Assembly: GCA_013399895.1 (NCBI GenBank)
Contig: VXBA01001575.1
Location: forward strand, 62,001-126,000
DNA length: 64,000 nt
From: Serilophus lunatus
Lineage: Eukaryota; Chordata; Aves; Passeriformes; Eurylaimidae
Direction of reading: 5' to 3'
Made by a program: the position numbers and the translations under genes. Shown here piece by piece: positions 26,973 to 41,400 of the stretch. The notes beneath the pieces are model-generated. The model was not told where the DNA came from. It made no database searches and worked only from the letters and a program-made list of their open reading frames with translations. How positions within the stretch are numbered: the stretch's first letter is position 1; each line of letters begins with the position of its first letter.

Positions 26973-29900
26973 TCCTTGCATTTTAGAAGGTAACAGTAGT
27001 CCTTGTTAATTTTCTGCATGAAAAACTGTATTCCCATTTTGGGAATTCCACATTGAATAAGGTGTAAGTATAAACAGAGAGTAATAAAGACTAAAGTAAG
27101 TAAATCCTGTCTGTGGAGATTTTTGCACTGGTAAGATGTAGATGATTTACTGTGCATATGGATGCTTGCTTCTGCCATCCCTTAACATTCTCAGATACTG
27201 CTTAGGTCCCCAGATTTTCTGTGTGCCTGCAATTTCACTCCCAAAACTTCAGATGTGACACAAACAGAATTGCCCCTGCAGAAGGGGAACTCCAACTCCA
27301 GCCACCCAGACACCAGCTAAACTGCAGTTCAGTTTCTTCCAGAGAACCTTTATTCAGCATGTCCTTTTTTGCAGTGGAGAAGCCAGGCAGAGAGCTCTTT
27401 CACTCCTGCCCCATTTCAAGATCAGCAGCAAGCCATGAACCAAGTCTTCATGCCCAGAGGCTATGGCTCTGGTTATAAAAGTGCTTCTTGAAGTTTTGAT
27501 TCTTCATCACTCTTTTTTCACAGCTGAATGTAAACTGAAAATCAACAACTGAAAATCATGTTAATGCAGCAGAAAATTTCAAAATATTGTCCCATCTATT
27601 TGTCTCTCTTTGTAGGCAGAAGTTAGAGGACACAGCTTCAAGCTAAACTCCTAATGATGCAGCCCTGGATTGGCACTGGACTGTGCCAATTGTTGTGGTT
27701 TTGGATGCTGTTCAATGTGCTGGGGTGCAGCGGGGGGCCAGGGCTTCTGGGCGCAGCAGAAAAGGGCCTGGCTCTAGGCCCTATCCCACTGTCCCACCCA
27801 GAGACAGCCCAGCCCTGGGCATTGGGCTCTCTTTGGGGATGGGGCTGAGACCGCCATGGGCCCGTGGATGGGCCTAGCTCTGTGGGGAGCTGGAGACTGA
27901 CGCTGCAGCAGCACTGCTGGGGCAGAGGCTGATGACTCTGGGGACTGGCATGGGATCCTGTACCCTGAGCAGGGTGAGTGTAGCCTGGGTGTCCTGGGCC
28001 GTGGGCAGGGTGGGGGCAGCACGAGGGAGAGGATCAGGACTCTGAGGACCATGGTGCCATCAGGTCTCTGACACACGGCCATAGAACATTCCAAATAGGA
28101 AAGGATGGATGAGGCCATCTCTCTTGGAGAAATAGCCCTGCGGCTACAAGCTTTGCAAATGTTCTTCTCCTCATGCCTGAGCTTTCCCTTTTCACTAGAA
28201 TCGTCAGAAAACAGATATAGTTCGAGGAATCCTGTGGACATGTCCCATGACAACAGCTGTTGTTGGTTTTAAGTTTAACCTTTCATACATATAAATGAAT
28301 GACCTTCTCTTAATCATCTATGGGCAATTCAAACAGTTTTGTTCTTAGGCTCATGACACCTTAGGCCTGAGTTTTTAAGTTTTTCTAACTCACCACTCAG
28401 ATGTGCCTCTTGCACAGCCATCTCCAACACCACACTTTCCACACTTTTAATCTCTTCTGCTGTGCAAGACCAGACTTGAATTTGGCCATTGGGTGATGGG
28501 GCAAAGTGGCATCAGCTATGGCTCTGAGCGGCTGAACAGGCATAGGCTCTTCCAGGATCCCCATGAACTTTTCCTCCAATCTACACATGCCTCTTGGAGT
28601 TACAGGAGACACTGCCTTTCAAGAGGCTGCCTGTATGCTTTACTGTGTTCATTCCTTGCTTCTGTTCCCTATGCTTAATTTAAATTATGAGGTTTTATAT
28701 CTTTGTCATTGTCTGGAACAATGCAAAGCTTCTGGTCTTGCTCACATGCTTATTTTTACCAGCTAAGATGTCTTATATGGCTCCCAAAGAGTAAGCAGAA
28801 TTTTGCTGGAGGTGTGAACTGTCAGTTTTGTCAGACCTGGCATGTACTGCTTTGAGAAATATATTATCTACTGGAAAGCACCCTTAAACTCTTCCTTATT
28901 TTGTTTCTTTTAGCAATGCATCTTATTGAGATGATAATTTACAAAAAAGAATACCTATATTTGTTTGTTTTTCAGAAATTGTGAAGTTTCCAAGTTATTT
29001 TTTCCCCACACACTTATTTTTCTTACTATCTTAATGAGTGAAAGATCACTCCTATTTATCCCTGAATCTAATCATCCAGCTTCTACTAGCTGTGGCTTTC
29101 CTTTCAGTGATAATGTCATGGTTTCTGGCAGCTCACAGACTTGTGCACCTGTGTCCAACATGAAATGAATAAATGTTTCATTTGCTTTTGGACTGGTAGT
29201 TAATCATCTTCTGATGCAGTGATGTCCAAAAATCACTATTTTTTTCATTCTCCCTTCAGACTCTCCTGGCCAGTAAACTCTTATTATATGGTATAATTAC
29301 TTCCAGTATCTCCATTTTTCTTCTGAAGGCCAGGCATTGTGTTGCTTATTGCAATGCATGGGACTGTTTCATGTATACTGATTTTCATCTCCACATGATT
29401 TCTTCCTTATTGCAGTAGTTCACCTTTTTTTGCATATTCTCTCTCTGAATTACCTTCATTTCTTCAAAGTAAAAATCAAAGAAAATTTTTAAAGAGTTAA
29501 AACTGGATGCCTTATTAATCACTGTCTTCTGTTTCAGATTTCCAATATGATTTTTTATACCAAAACTTAGCCTCCAAAATTTGAGATGTTTCAGGCCTCT
29601 GTAAGTCATAAAGTCTTGTATCCTCTCTTCATTCTGTAATTAAGAATACTTCTCTCTCTCCTTTCATGTAACATGGAGCAGAGCATTCCTCCACTTCTGT
29701 GGGAGTTTCAGAGCCTGCTTTTTCTATCCTGGTGTTTGTGAAGACAGTTAAATTCTGCTTGATGTACTCCACATCTTTAAGATTTCATATATTTTTAAAT
29801 AACTGTAGCATTTTCCCCCAAGTTTGTTTCTCTTCTGGCATCTTGCATCAATTACAAAATATAAATATCAAAATGCTTGACAAATGTCTGGTTCAAGTTG

Positions 29901-30637
29901 TAATATCCCAGTCACTAACACTTGATTGATGCATTTCCAGATCAACCAGTAATATATTTTTGATCCACATCAGGTGTGGTTATACAAACACGGTTTTGTA
30001 AAATTAATAGCATACAAAATGGTGTAAATGCTGCCTTACACTGTGTGATCTTTGATTTTGCACTATAGTCTCTAAACCTGACTCTAACGTGCAGTTGGAC
30101 CATGACCTCAGTGCTTGAGTTGTAAGCTGACAGCATGGTGTAATGTGAGCTTCAGCAGATCACAATGCATTCCCTGCAGTTTCTGCAAGGGTATGTGAAA
30201 TCTGTAACTCCCCACTAGTTTAAGGGACTTACACAAAGGAACCACAGCCAAAGCTGAAGCTGTGTAACAGTGTATTTTTCTTCACACACAATGACACAGG
30301 ATTTCTTGATGCCTAATATAAACTTTTTAATTGTATTTTCTAAGTTTCTCATTAGTCTGTAAATTTCTTCCCTGCCTACATATTTCAAGGCCCAGAATTG
30401 CATCATCACAGTATCTTGGATCTGAATTTCAATTTAAATATACATTTGATGAATGTCAGTATATATTTAAATTGACTTTCAATCTCAAGTATTAAAATGC
30501 TCTTTAAATATTACTGATTTATTTTTTCCTGTGAGGTATGCCTTTAACTTATATTGCAGTATTAATCTATGAAGTCACTGTTTTAGACAGTTGCAGGTTA
30601 GCCAAAGAATATTTTACTGAAGAAATCCTGTCATGAA

Positions 30638-30656
30638 AAGGGGAGGGGGGGGGGGA
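30638..30656. repeat. G-rich homopolymer tract
   Basis: GGGGAGGGGGGGGGGG, an isolated purine tract in AT-rich DNA. Confidence 0.85.
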
Positions 30657-33600
30657 ATTGTCCTCAAAGTGAGCACACTAATATGTAGGAGGAAATCATT
30701 TATTTCCACTTCGTTTCTCCTACAGAACACAGTTTATTATATTTGTCTTCATTCTCTCATTTACAAAATAGGTGTGGAAATGTATTTCAATATGCTTAGG
30801 GACAAAACTAGGACGAAACACCTATGAACATATTTTTTATGTCAGTATGAGTGCCAGTGCTAACCTTATTTCCTAATTTACAAAAGGCCTCTGTGGCGGA
30901 TTGGGAAAATTTGAAACCTGAAATTGTGTAAATTCCTATTTCCATCTTTGATAAGGAAAGTAAAACATTTGGAAGATGATACACTGGAATAAAGACAAAA
31001 AGATATGGATCTGGAAAGGCTCTCAAGAGATCATGTAGCCCTCGTGATTCTAGTGGGTTAAGGTCACCTATTAGTTAGACTGGATATCAAGCTTCCCCAG
31101 AGTTGAGTAGGCTCTGTGCCAACTTAGCACCTTCTGTGCCATCACTTTTGCATAAAAGCATCCTAATGCAGTGAAGCCTGACTGCCCTTGGATGCATAAG
31201 CAATGGACTTAGTGACAGACGAGGATTCAGGGATGGGGAGTCTCATGAATGAAGGTGAAGTGACAAGGAGGTTACAGAGACAATGCTGAGCTGGGACAGG
31301 CTGAGAGTATGCATCCCATACTAATGCTCATCCTCCTGCTGGCTTTGCACTCACTGCTATGTTCATTGGAAAGCTGTATGCTGCGAGTTATTCTGATCAG
31401 GGCTGCAAAACCACCTTACAAAAGATGGGAAGGGAGGTGTGGAACTCTGTGCCTTTGAAGCCAGATGCTCTATAGAGACATGGGGGGCCTGGAGCGGTAG
31501 CACAGAAAAACAGATTATGTCCAACAGTCAGTGATTTACTGCATATATCAGTACAAAAACCATTCTTTCCATCCCTTGTTAGATGGCCCTGTAGCAACTC
31601 CCTTCCTTATTCTCAGAGGAGAGCTCTGCAGATTTTTTCTGAACCTTCACAGAAGGTTCTGCCTGGATTTGGAGGAAAAAAATTGTAGATTTTGAACAGG
31701 AAGCATTCAGTTGTGAACTAAATCCATGTGCAAATACTGAAATTTATATTCTGTGGGGATCTAAATGGATTTCTGAGGTCTGCAAGCTTAGAAGACTGGA
31801 AAATTGCCAGAAACTTGGCAAGGTGACATTGTCATCATTCTACAATTACCGTGGTATAGCATAACCTGACTTTTCTTGAGGGGAAAACAATCCACACTGA
31901 GCTTGTACAATAAGCCTCTGTCAAGCACTTCCATTTTCAGGAAGCTACTAGACACTGCTTTGAACTGCAGTAAGTCATGAGGTTAACAGAGGGAACCTGA
32001 GACCATACTTGAACAAATTCCAGTCAACCAAGAGCAACCCATAGTTCAACACTTTGAATTAACAGTTTTCTTTTCCAGTAAGACTTTTAAAGTCTAGGTA
32101 GGACTTTAAAAATATATAAGAGAACCACACATGTTTATGCGTACACAGACACAAAAGCGAAATATGAAAGAAGGGGAACTTAGCAGGCAGAATCTAATTT
32201 TCTTGGCAAATGTAAGGATTTTAGTTTTAAGATGACTGTAACATTCCTTATTTAATGTGGGGTGGTGACATTAAAAGTTGAGGCCTTGAAGGCTTGAAAC
32301 TGACTTTCAAAATTTGGTTTATATGGTGAAAAAGATACTGTGCCAATAGGTTGATTTTCTACTTTCTTTCTCCCCTGCTTATTACTACACAAAAGGAGTA
32401 TTTGTATTAAAAAGAAAAAAAAAATCATTATTTTAACTTCCTGGGGGAAACAAGTATGAGAACTAATCTAGATTGTTGATACTTGTTCATAATAGAAAGT
32501 ATACTCGTGTCCTTGCTACATGCCATATAAAAATAATTAAGATAAGGAAAAGTCCTTATATTTTTCACTGAGTAGGGGCAGTTCTGAATATAAGTCACAG
32601 AGAGAAGAATTGTGCTCATCAATTCACTTTTTTTTTTTTGCATAGGCTGTACAAGAAATCCTGAACTCATAGGAATACAGGTAGGAATGGCTGGTGATTA
32701 ACTGTCATACTAACAAAGGAAAATCTAAAAATATTACAACAAACATCTAATAAATTCTTGAAGAAGAGCATGCACACAGAACTACACAGAATGAACAGCT
32801 GTCATAATGTTAAGAAAATATTTCAGCAGTTATGTAACTGCAGGAAGGATGTGAACTGAGGAATTTAACCACTTATCTCTATTTTCTGAAAAACTACAAA
32901 AAATCTTTGTAACTGGTCAAAACTTGTATCCTTCATGCATCCTTGGTAGAAGTGGTTATAAAATATTACTGTAAACATCCTTGTTTACAGCTTGCTAACA
33001 TGCAACACTTCATACATCAGAAAGGTAACGCTGATTTTCCTGGTACAAGGAGGTGCTTAGCATTGGAGAAGGCTGAGCCATTGACCTTGTGAACTCCAAC
33101 CCTTTATTGCTCTTGCCAGTATTTTCTGCATTAAGGTACAGCACTACGAAATCACAGTTTCGTCCATATTCCTTGAACTGCTTGGAGTCAAGTGGCTGCA
33201 AGAGAATCTCTTCAATTTAACAAGTATTACAATACTCAAACAGTGGTGGAGGAAGAAAACAGGAAATACACTAAAACAAGTAAATAAATAAATGGCACTT
33301 CTTCTTCTCACCATTACTAATACTGACTACTGACTGAATGACTGATAGGATAAGATAAAGCAGTCTTTGCTTAGATCTGAGTGGGGACAGCTCCTCCTGA
33401 GGTATTTCACACAGTGCAAGACAGCAATGCAAAAGGACTGACTCGTCCAATAAATACAAAAAAGCATGCTCAGACACGTGTCCTGGATTTGTCACAGCAG
33501 TGATTAGGAAAAAAGAGCAGGCAGAAAATACATTCCATGAAAAGCCAACAAGGATTTTCAACACTGCTTCTTCTTTGAGCACTCCAGCATTAAAATAAGC

Positions 33601-36298
33601 TTGCATTGGGGAAGGGGAAACAGCAAGAAAAAGGTTCCTGGAGTTACTAGGTAATGTTTAGATTTGTATTAAGGACTGATATAACAGACTGAAATTGAGA
33701 GGATATTCCTAGTATGGCAGTATTACCTCAACTCATATTTGCCAGAGAGCAGTGGGAATACTTATTAAAACAATACACAAAGGCAAGGTGATTTTGTCTG
33801 GAACTGAAAAACTGAAACTGAAAATAGAGAAACAAGATCAAACTTCACAGAAACATTATTATGGCTTTGTCTAAATTGCAAAATCCTGACATATTTGTAA
33901 AAACTGTGAAATATAAATCTAGGCACAGTAGAATCAATCACAGAAAATCATCACTCTCTGCTGTTCAAAACGCCATGTATTTATATATGACAGTACACAC
34001 ACAATAATTTTTGTAAATCAAATAGTCATATTCAAGCATATTTGAGTCAAATATGTCACCTCACATCTTTAATGCCCACTGAATTGGCTTAGAGTTTTCC
34101 CATTAGAGACAAAACTTTTTATAAAACTATGTGTGTGTTGAGCATACAATGTGTAAAAATAGAAACACTAACTGGAAACAATTCTAATTTACATTATGTT
34201 CAATTATCTTGGTTTACATTTGCTATGTTCCAAATGGTCAACATATTTTTTTTTTCATTAATAAATTCAAATGGCCTTGCTTTTGTTTTCTGTTTTAGCT
34301 AAACAAAGTCTAAAAAGTTTCCATTGTTGCTGTTTCCAAAACATCCTCTGGTATGTCAGATTCATAACATATTTGAGTATTTTTCATGTACTTTCTTCCA
34401 ATGTTCAATCTGCATATTATGCAATGTTCTTTCTGGCATCAAATATCTGAATTTCCTTCTGAGTAGCCTCTCTGTTATTGGTTCATGGCATACTTAATTT
34501 GATCATAATACAAATATAAATATTAAATGTGTATATTACACATATCAAATTAATCTAGGAGAAAAGTCTGGGGTAAATATGTTTCAGAAATGTTTACTTT
34601 CTTTAACTGTCTAACTGATTTAAAAAATATATTTCTTTGGCTTTGTTTGTACCTTTTTGGTGTGCATGTTCCAAACATAGTTTTGTAAATGCTCTTCATT
34701 AAGTGAGTAGTTACAACTGCTAATTTTGATCAGATGCTCTCATAGTTGCCAGAAATACTGTTTGTAATTCATATTCTATCATTAATTCCCTCCCCCCTTC
34801 AATTTGCCATTTCTGGTGTTCTAGCTCATGATCCCCCTCACTAACTTGTTCTCAAGTACTCATGTGCCTCATGACCTAGACAGGACTAAAGTAGTGAGGC
34901 TAAGCAAATGAACTTATGTCTGCACAAATAGATCTTGCTTTACTGCAAAAATTACCTAGTCAGAAAACAAAGCAGTGGAAAATGTAAATAATCATTCCAT
35001 ACCATTTGTGTACCATCTGCAGGCCAACAGTTATTCACTGAAGAAATTAATGTACCCCTCAAAACAACAAGTATGAGAGAGAAACATGATCTGCTAATAC
35101 AATTCCCATCGAGTGGATTCAGCAGCAAACAATGAGATAGAATCAGGTAGGAATCTTACAGGCTGATTTTTAGCTCTTCGAATAGTGTTTACATGAGATA
35201 GTTAATGCATTTTACACCTAAGACCAGAATTCAAATAAACTAAGTAATCAATCATCTGTTGCAATGTTTTCCTGTTCTTCCATGTAGGACATATACACTC
35301 GATGAAAAGTATTCTTTTTACAAGGAAAGATGACATTCTGTTCAGAAAATGAGAATGCTTTGTAGCATTCTTCTGATATTCTTCTGATAGTGTTTACTGA
35401 AGCATATGTGTTTTTTTGTGGGAAGTAATTTATTACCTGTCTGGTTTTTTAGGGCACCTTAGCAACAATGTGCAGTGGTAAAAAACCTTGGCATTTTAAG
35501 CCAACAAACAAATATACAATTTTTTAAGAACGGAATGTAAACACTTTTAAGGTCACTTTCAACAGAAGATACATTGATTAGGCACAAAAAAAAAAAAACA
35601 GAATGAAAAAGAACTTTAAAATATTAATAGGTCTGCAGCTGGCTTTCAACAAACATTAGGTTTTCATTGTTACATAAAATTGCCTTGGTTTTGGGAGAGC
35701 AGACTGCTGGAATTCATGTTGCTCAAGATATCACTTGTTTTGTATTCAAAAAAATCATGCAAACTGAAGGAAATGACTGTGCATATTGACATTAGAACTT
35801 CCTAAGTTTAAAACTGTAATGGCCATAAATGTTCTCAACATCCACAACTCAAAATTCAGATTTCTTCTCCATATGAAAGTTTATTTAAATTATTCAAAAA
35901 TATATGTTGCAAACTTTTGCTTCAACTGGAAAATGGTACTTCTTTCCAACAGTCTAATATCCCACAACTGAAGAAAATAAACCAAAACGAACAAGTGAAA
36001 AGTCCACGGAAATTAAGGGTAAAAAATACATTTTTATTACAAAAAGATAGTTGCCTTGAGGAGATGTTTCAAAAGTGAAGGTCAGTTTTTGAAACCACTT
36101 TGAAGAACATTATATTGTGAAGAGGGTTGTCAGAATGCAAATGTAGTGATAATGCCAGTAGTGTATGTGCTCTTCTGCCAAGAAAGTGGCATATTTATGA
36201 TTCATCCAAAAAAATACTCACCTGTCTGAACAGATTGTTTTGTTTTTCTGTTTTGTTTGCATTTGTTGTTTTTGTTTATTTTTAATAATGTCCTCTAG

Positions 36299-36441
36299 GC
36301 AACCCAGGAATAATACGTATTGCAATGTCCAATGGCAAGCCTGTGATTTCGCTTTTCAAAGGAAGCACCCTAAAATTAATAAAAAAATGTTCAGAACACC
36401 CCATCGTATTGCAAAGCACAGTGTTCCTTCTAGAAGAAAAG
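36299..36441 (+). other. possible orphan exon, function unknown (weak)
   Basis: A T-rich tract of about 60 bases ending CCTCTAG precedes 143 bases that end with a perfect donor, AAG|GTAAGT. One frame reads IIRIAMSNGKPVISLFKGS without a stop, but a second plus frame and the minus strand are also open, so coding is unproved. I recognise no family. It could be a non-coding RNA exon or chance. Confidence 0.25.
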
Positions 36442-37919
36442 GTAAGTCCTGCAACAGTTTCCTGTAGAAAAGAACAGTTCCCTAAATTACTACACAATTG
36501 CATTAATAAGGCTACTGGCTGTGAGGACTGGATGTAAGAGGTAGAAATTAGGCTGACTTCCATGAAGGAAATTATCCAGTATTTTGTGGCAGCATGTCCC
36601 AGGCACAAATTACATGCAGGAGCAATGTTTGACCCTCAAGCACTGTGAAAGCTGTTCACTGCTACCCTTAGACAGTAAAACAAAACTGAGCCCAAAACTC
36701 ACTAGTGGGTGGGACATCAGAAGTGATAAAGCTCTTCCATCTTCCTTCTTTATCCCATCTCAAAAACTAAGACCTGATGCTCAGAGCATATACCTGCTCC
36801 TCCCCTGGACTACATTGCAGTAGACCCATATCAGGGCAACACTTCACTCCAGTAAACTGGTGATGCTGCAGAGCAGAGAGTTAATTTGGGGAAATCCCAT
36901 ATCAACGGGCTTATATGGCCTCTGGGACCCAAGGCAAAAATACTGCAGTTTTTCATGGTGCAAAGTAGATCTATCTTTCCTGAGCTGGAGAATCAGAACA
37001 TAAAGCTGGTCTCAAACTTTAATTGACTAAAAAGCAGCAAATTAAGTTGACATTAACTTCTGATGACAAACTGCTAAAGAAATTAAATGCTTACTGTGAA
37101 CTGTAATCTTCTCTTGCATGTGTTCAGATTTGTTTTGGCAGTTTGGAACACTACATTACTTACCATATCATACACTTCTATTTCATTCAGTAGAACTTTA
37201 AAACACTAGTGTGTAAAAACATGAATGTTCCTAGATTTGCTCTTCTGAAATCTTAGATGTAGTTTGCCATGTAAATTAGCAATATGTCAATCTGCAATAT
37301 TTCAATCAACTAGAAGTGAATGAATAATTGTGATACATTTTACATTTAATTGCTTCATGTTCTCTTAAAGCTAAATGCCAAATCATTATAGGAAACATTT
37401 TTTAAAATGATCCCCATTGACAACTTGAAATATTATTTTAATTCTTCACTGAAATTCTACCTCCAGTTACAAAATTTTCAAATCCTGCTGTTAAATATTT
37501 TCAATAAAATCACATTTAAAAATGTTTTCTATAAAAATCCATTCTTAAAACACATTTTAGACAGAATTATAACTACAGGTCAAAACTTTTGTCTCACTGT
37601 CTACATTTACATGTTCTGTATTGAATTCATGGGCTGTGCAGAAAGTTATTAACACATGGCTCACGAATAAGTGATGCCACACAAAGTGGCTACCCACGAA
37701 GTGCTGATAGAGATGGCTAACTGGGGAAACATACCACTTAAATAAATTCAATTCTTTAAATTGTTCTATAAAATTTCTGCACAGAGGAAAGGAAGTAGTG
37801 AAAATGATAAGTGAATCACAAAGTGAAATCCTGCTATGGAAATATTCTGTTAAAGTACTGTAACAAGTGCTGCTTTTTTTAAGATTTAAGGCTAAATCTT
37901 GCGTTCCATATTCATAAAC

Positions 37920-38451
37920 TGTCATAATTAATGCTGGCGATCTTAGCAATCTCACAAGACAGGATTCGTCCAGGAAGCCATTTAATGAGAAAACTTACAG
38001 CTTTTTATACTATTTTAGAAACTAGCAAGTTACATCTTAACTGGTCCATACAATTGTTTTTGATTAACTTATTGGACGAAGTAAAGCAGCTCATCTATCT
38101 TTATTTTGAGAACATGCACTGTTATTTTGATACTGGACAAAGCTGTTGATCAGAAAAGCATGAGAAAGGCTCTGCAAAAACAGCACCTGCTTGATGAAGG
38201 GAAATCTCTTGTTATTGTGACAGAAATTTAGGCCACTTTAGCTTGTGTGAAGCTACAGATGTATTTTGAGAAACTTCTAACCATATTTTGAGAAACTAGG
38301 ATATTGTTTACTTTTTGCTTTGCTGTTCCTCAGACATAAATTTTGCGGGCTGACTTCGAGCTTTACCAGAGACACAGAATTACTTATGCTAACTTTAAAA
38401 CTCTCAAAAATTAGGCCCAAAAGCCCCTGGCTTTCAAAACCGACCTCAACA
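37920..38451 (-). mobile_element. solo LTR, family A copy 2, minus orientation
   Basis: Second copy of the same LTR, 532 bases, starting TGTCATAATT and ending CTCAACA on the plus strand. ATAAAC flanks it exactly at 37914-37919 and 38452-38457. The minus-strand TATA-like and ATTAAA signals are kept (38001-38008 and 37981-37986). It differs from copy 1 over about 75 bases next to the TATA-like site and carries a short local duplication of ATATTTTGAGAAACT near 38260-38300. Confidence 0.85.
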
Positions 38452-38457
38452 ATAAAC

Positions 38458-41400
38458 CAAATTATAATGATGTCCATGGGAATTTTACCATTGGATTCAG
38501 TGAAAGTACAGGCTGTGACACTTCAGCAATCCCTAGGAACAATAAGTGCCATTTAACTGTGTACTACTGTAATCAGTGCTCTCTTTGTTAAAGGGCTAGT
38601 GATAGGAGAAGAGAAAATCTTGAGAGTTCTGTTGCATTAAAAACACATTATCTGAAATAAAAAAGATACCAAAAATCCATTTGAATCTTCTCTTACTATA
38701 TGGCAGGAAGATGTCAATAATAAACCAGTGATCACAATAATTTCTGTGTGTTCAACTTTAATATGTATAGATAAAGGAAGCCTACACAATCTCTCTGCCT
38801 TCAGAAATGTAAATTTGAAACTGTTCTTGTACAAAAGATATTTGATCATCTACACTGTCTTCAGCAGATGCTTTTGTATTCAAGCCTGCTCCCACAGCAA
38901 TCAACAGCAATTAGCCAATGACTCAGATGAAGATAACATGGGTCTTCACTACATGGTTGGACAGGTATTTTTTTATCAAATGAAGAATTTTTCTAGGGGT
39001 AATCATAATGATATGCATTTTTACTATAGCACCAATATTCATATTCTCAAAACTAAAATTTCTGTAAAAGGGAGGGTTTGAATTTTTTATTTGCTTTTGC
39101 TTACAAATTTTAACCATTAACAGCATAGCGACAATTCTCCTAAAATCAACCTTACAACCCTTATTAGCTAATAATAATCTGCCAATTAACACTGAAGAGC
39201 TTAAAATTGATAAAAGTTGTTTTATATGCTGCTCATTATTTTGTGTTATGTTCTTTGAAGCGATACCTCCATCTTAAGAGCACAAAAAGGTTAGCAAATG
39301 ACACATTTATTCAAGTAATGTACAGCTCTTTCTGCATTTCTAAACATTTGTGTGTCCTCTCAATGACTTCAGCCTTTCTAAGACTAACAAGTGAACTTAA
39401 GATTTATAGTTGTGAAACAGCATGGTTGCTTCTGCTGTCAGTCTTTATTCATCACTCTAATAATAGAAGGTGTAATAAACACCATAGATTTACAACTGTA
39501 CATTTTAATTATTGTTTCTGAAGGTTTCTATATCAGGAGAGGTGATCACTGCTCCTTTCAGATTTGGAATTTTCTCCTTCAGTGCCAGACACTACCAAGT
39601 TATTCAGTAAGCAGACAGCTTTGCTCTTTTCATCAGCGATTCATGAAAGAGTTGACGGCGTGTTAAGGCCATCTGAGCTTCAGCCTAACAATCTGATTTG
39701 TTAGCTCTGTAGATTTACTGCATCTTGATTTTCTTGATAGATTCTATGTGAAACCCAATACCAGCTGCCCTGACAACATCTTTATCTACATGAATAAGTT
39801 CACAATGGTCCAGATGTAAAAAGACCTACATAAACCTGAGCATTTTGTAATGAAAACTTAAAAGGTTTCACAGGTTTCACATGCGGAATTTTTTAAACCA
39901 CAGATAAAGTGTAGCTAAATATAGAAGCAATATTTTGCTTTTGGACCAGTCTTTGTTTATCTAAAACAAAGATATTAAATAATTATATCTTGTTAGTATG
40001 TGTTATATACAAGAAGAAATGGAAAGTCATTGCTTGTTGTACATGACTACTGTGACTGTAATTGCAAATGATTGAAAAGAGATAATTTAATGATAGATTA
40101 TTAAAAAACAAAAAAACAAGCATAGACTTGGATTATACAACAGGTACAAAATAAATGTTGTGTAGAAAACAGCTTATTTCCTGGTGTGAACAGTATATTA
40201 GACTGTTCCCCTAAAAAAATTTGTGACTTTTGCAGCAATTTAGTTCCTGAGTTGTTAAGTAAATTTAAAATGCAAATCTTCTGTTTGCTTACTAACAGTT
40301 CATGCTTTCCTGCACTCCAATTGAGTAACATAATTGCATTTCTTCTTACAGGTTATAAAGAACAGTGATATGCTTTAGGATAACTGCAAATCTTTGAGAT
40401 ATTTACTCCATATAATCTTGCCTACATGCTTTGAATTTGTGATTTTAACAAATTCTGGCCAGCAGTGTGTGCCTCATGACAAAACCTGTACATGTACTGT
40501 GCTTTCCTACCCAACAATTTACACAGTACAATTTCAGTTTCTTTTACATTTAATTAGTAATCTAAAAACCATTTTCTGATTTACTTCAATGTATATTTCT
40601 GAGGAAATTATGGTACACAGTAGGATTACACTTGGATAAAACAACATAAACTTACTGTAAAATCAATAAAAATACAAACTTAAAAGAAGCTACCACTCCT
40701 AGCAATTAGTTGAAGTAATTTACTGTTTAGGTAAGCGTAGTATGAGAGAGGTCCACCTGTGGAATATAAACTACACGACAAAATTTTGTAGACCTGTTAA
40801 TGATAGTCAGTAGTGACTGAAGAAAGTAACACACTGAACTGCCTTAAAAAATCAGTTAAACAGATTTCAGCAATGATATCAGGAGAAACCTTTGAATGTT
40901 TGGCATACCCACTCTAAAGAGTTGTGTTGCTTTTCAACACCAAGTGGAGAGTAGAACGTCATTCCCTTGCTGATTTCATGAACAGCATCATTGTGATGGT
41001 GAGACAAATGTCTATTTTTTTGCAGTTTGATAAACACGTGGCAGAGGATGCAGGTTTAAAGATTGCCATACAACAGCATGTTGTAACATTTTGAGGCCAA
41101 TCTTATGTTGATGGGTTTCTGGGGATGTTCAAGTTTAATGTGATAAGGCGCTCTGGCAATCTTGTGAAGAAAATGCCTCAGAGCTCTTGAATTAGAAAAG
41201 ACTTGTGAAGAGAAGATATTGTGCACAGTAATTTTTAATAACCCATGCCTCTCATGATATCTGATTCTTACTAATCTTTCTGATCATGAGGAATTAATTT
41301 CAAGGCTTTAAGAGAAAGCAACAGGAAGTGTAACTGTGGTAGAACTTCTCTGAGGTATCATAAATTTCAGATGGATTTTACTCTTTTTCTTAGAGTAAAC

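Larger units (their letters stand above)
15273..37913. other. large gene desert, no gene seen
   Basis: More than 22 kb of AT-rich sequence with the CCTCG gap, the 23.4-kb repeat, small simple repeats and a local GC-rich patch at 27.65-28.1 kb. I found no chain of exons. The possible orphan exon at 36.3 kb is the only splice-flanked open segment worth noting. Confidence 0.6.

Noticed and set aside
27774..28253. 159-codon minus-strand ORF
   Set aside because: It lies in the GC-rich patch; the translation is Pro/Arg/Ser-rich without any known motif.
38887..38965. Plus-strand segment reading NQQQLANDSDEDNMGLHYMV between AG and GT
   Set aside because: Its phase does not fit the candidate exon at 36.3 kb and no family was recognised.
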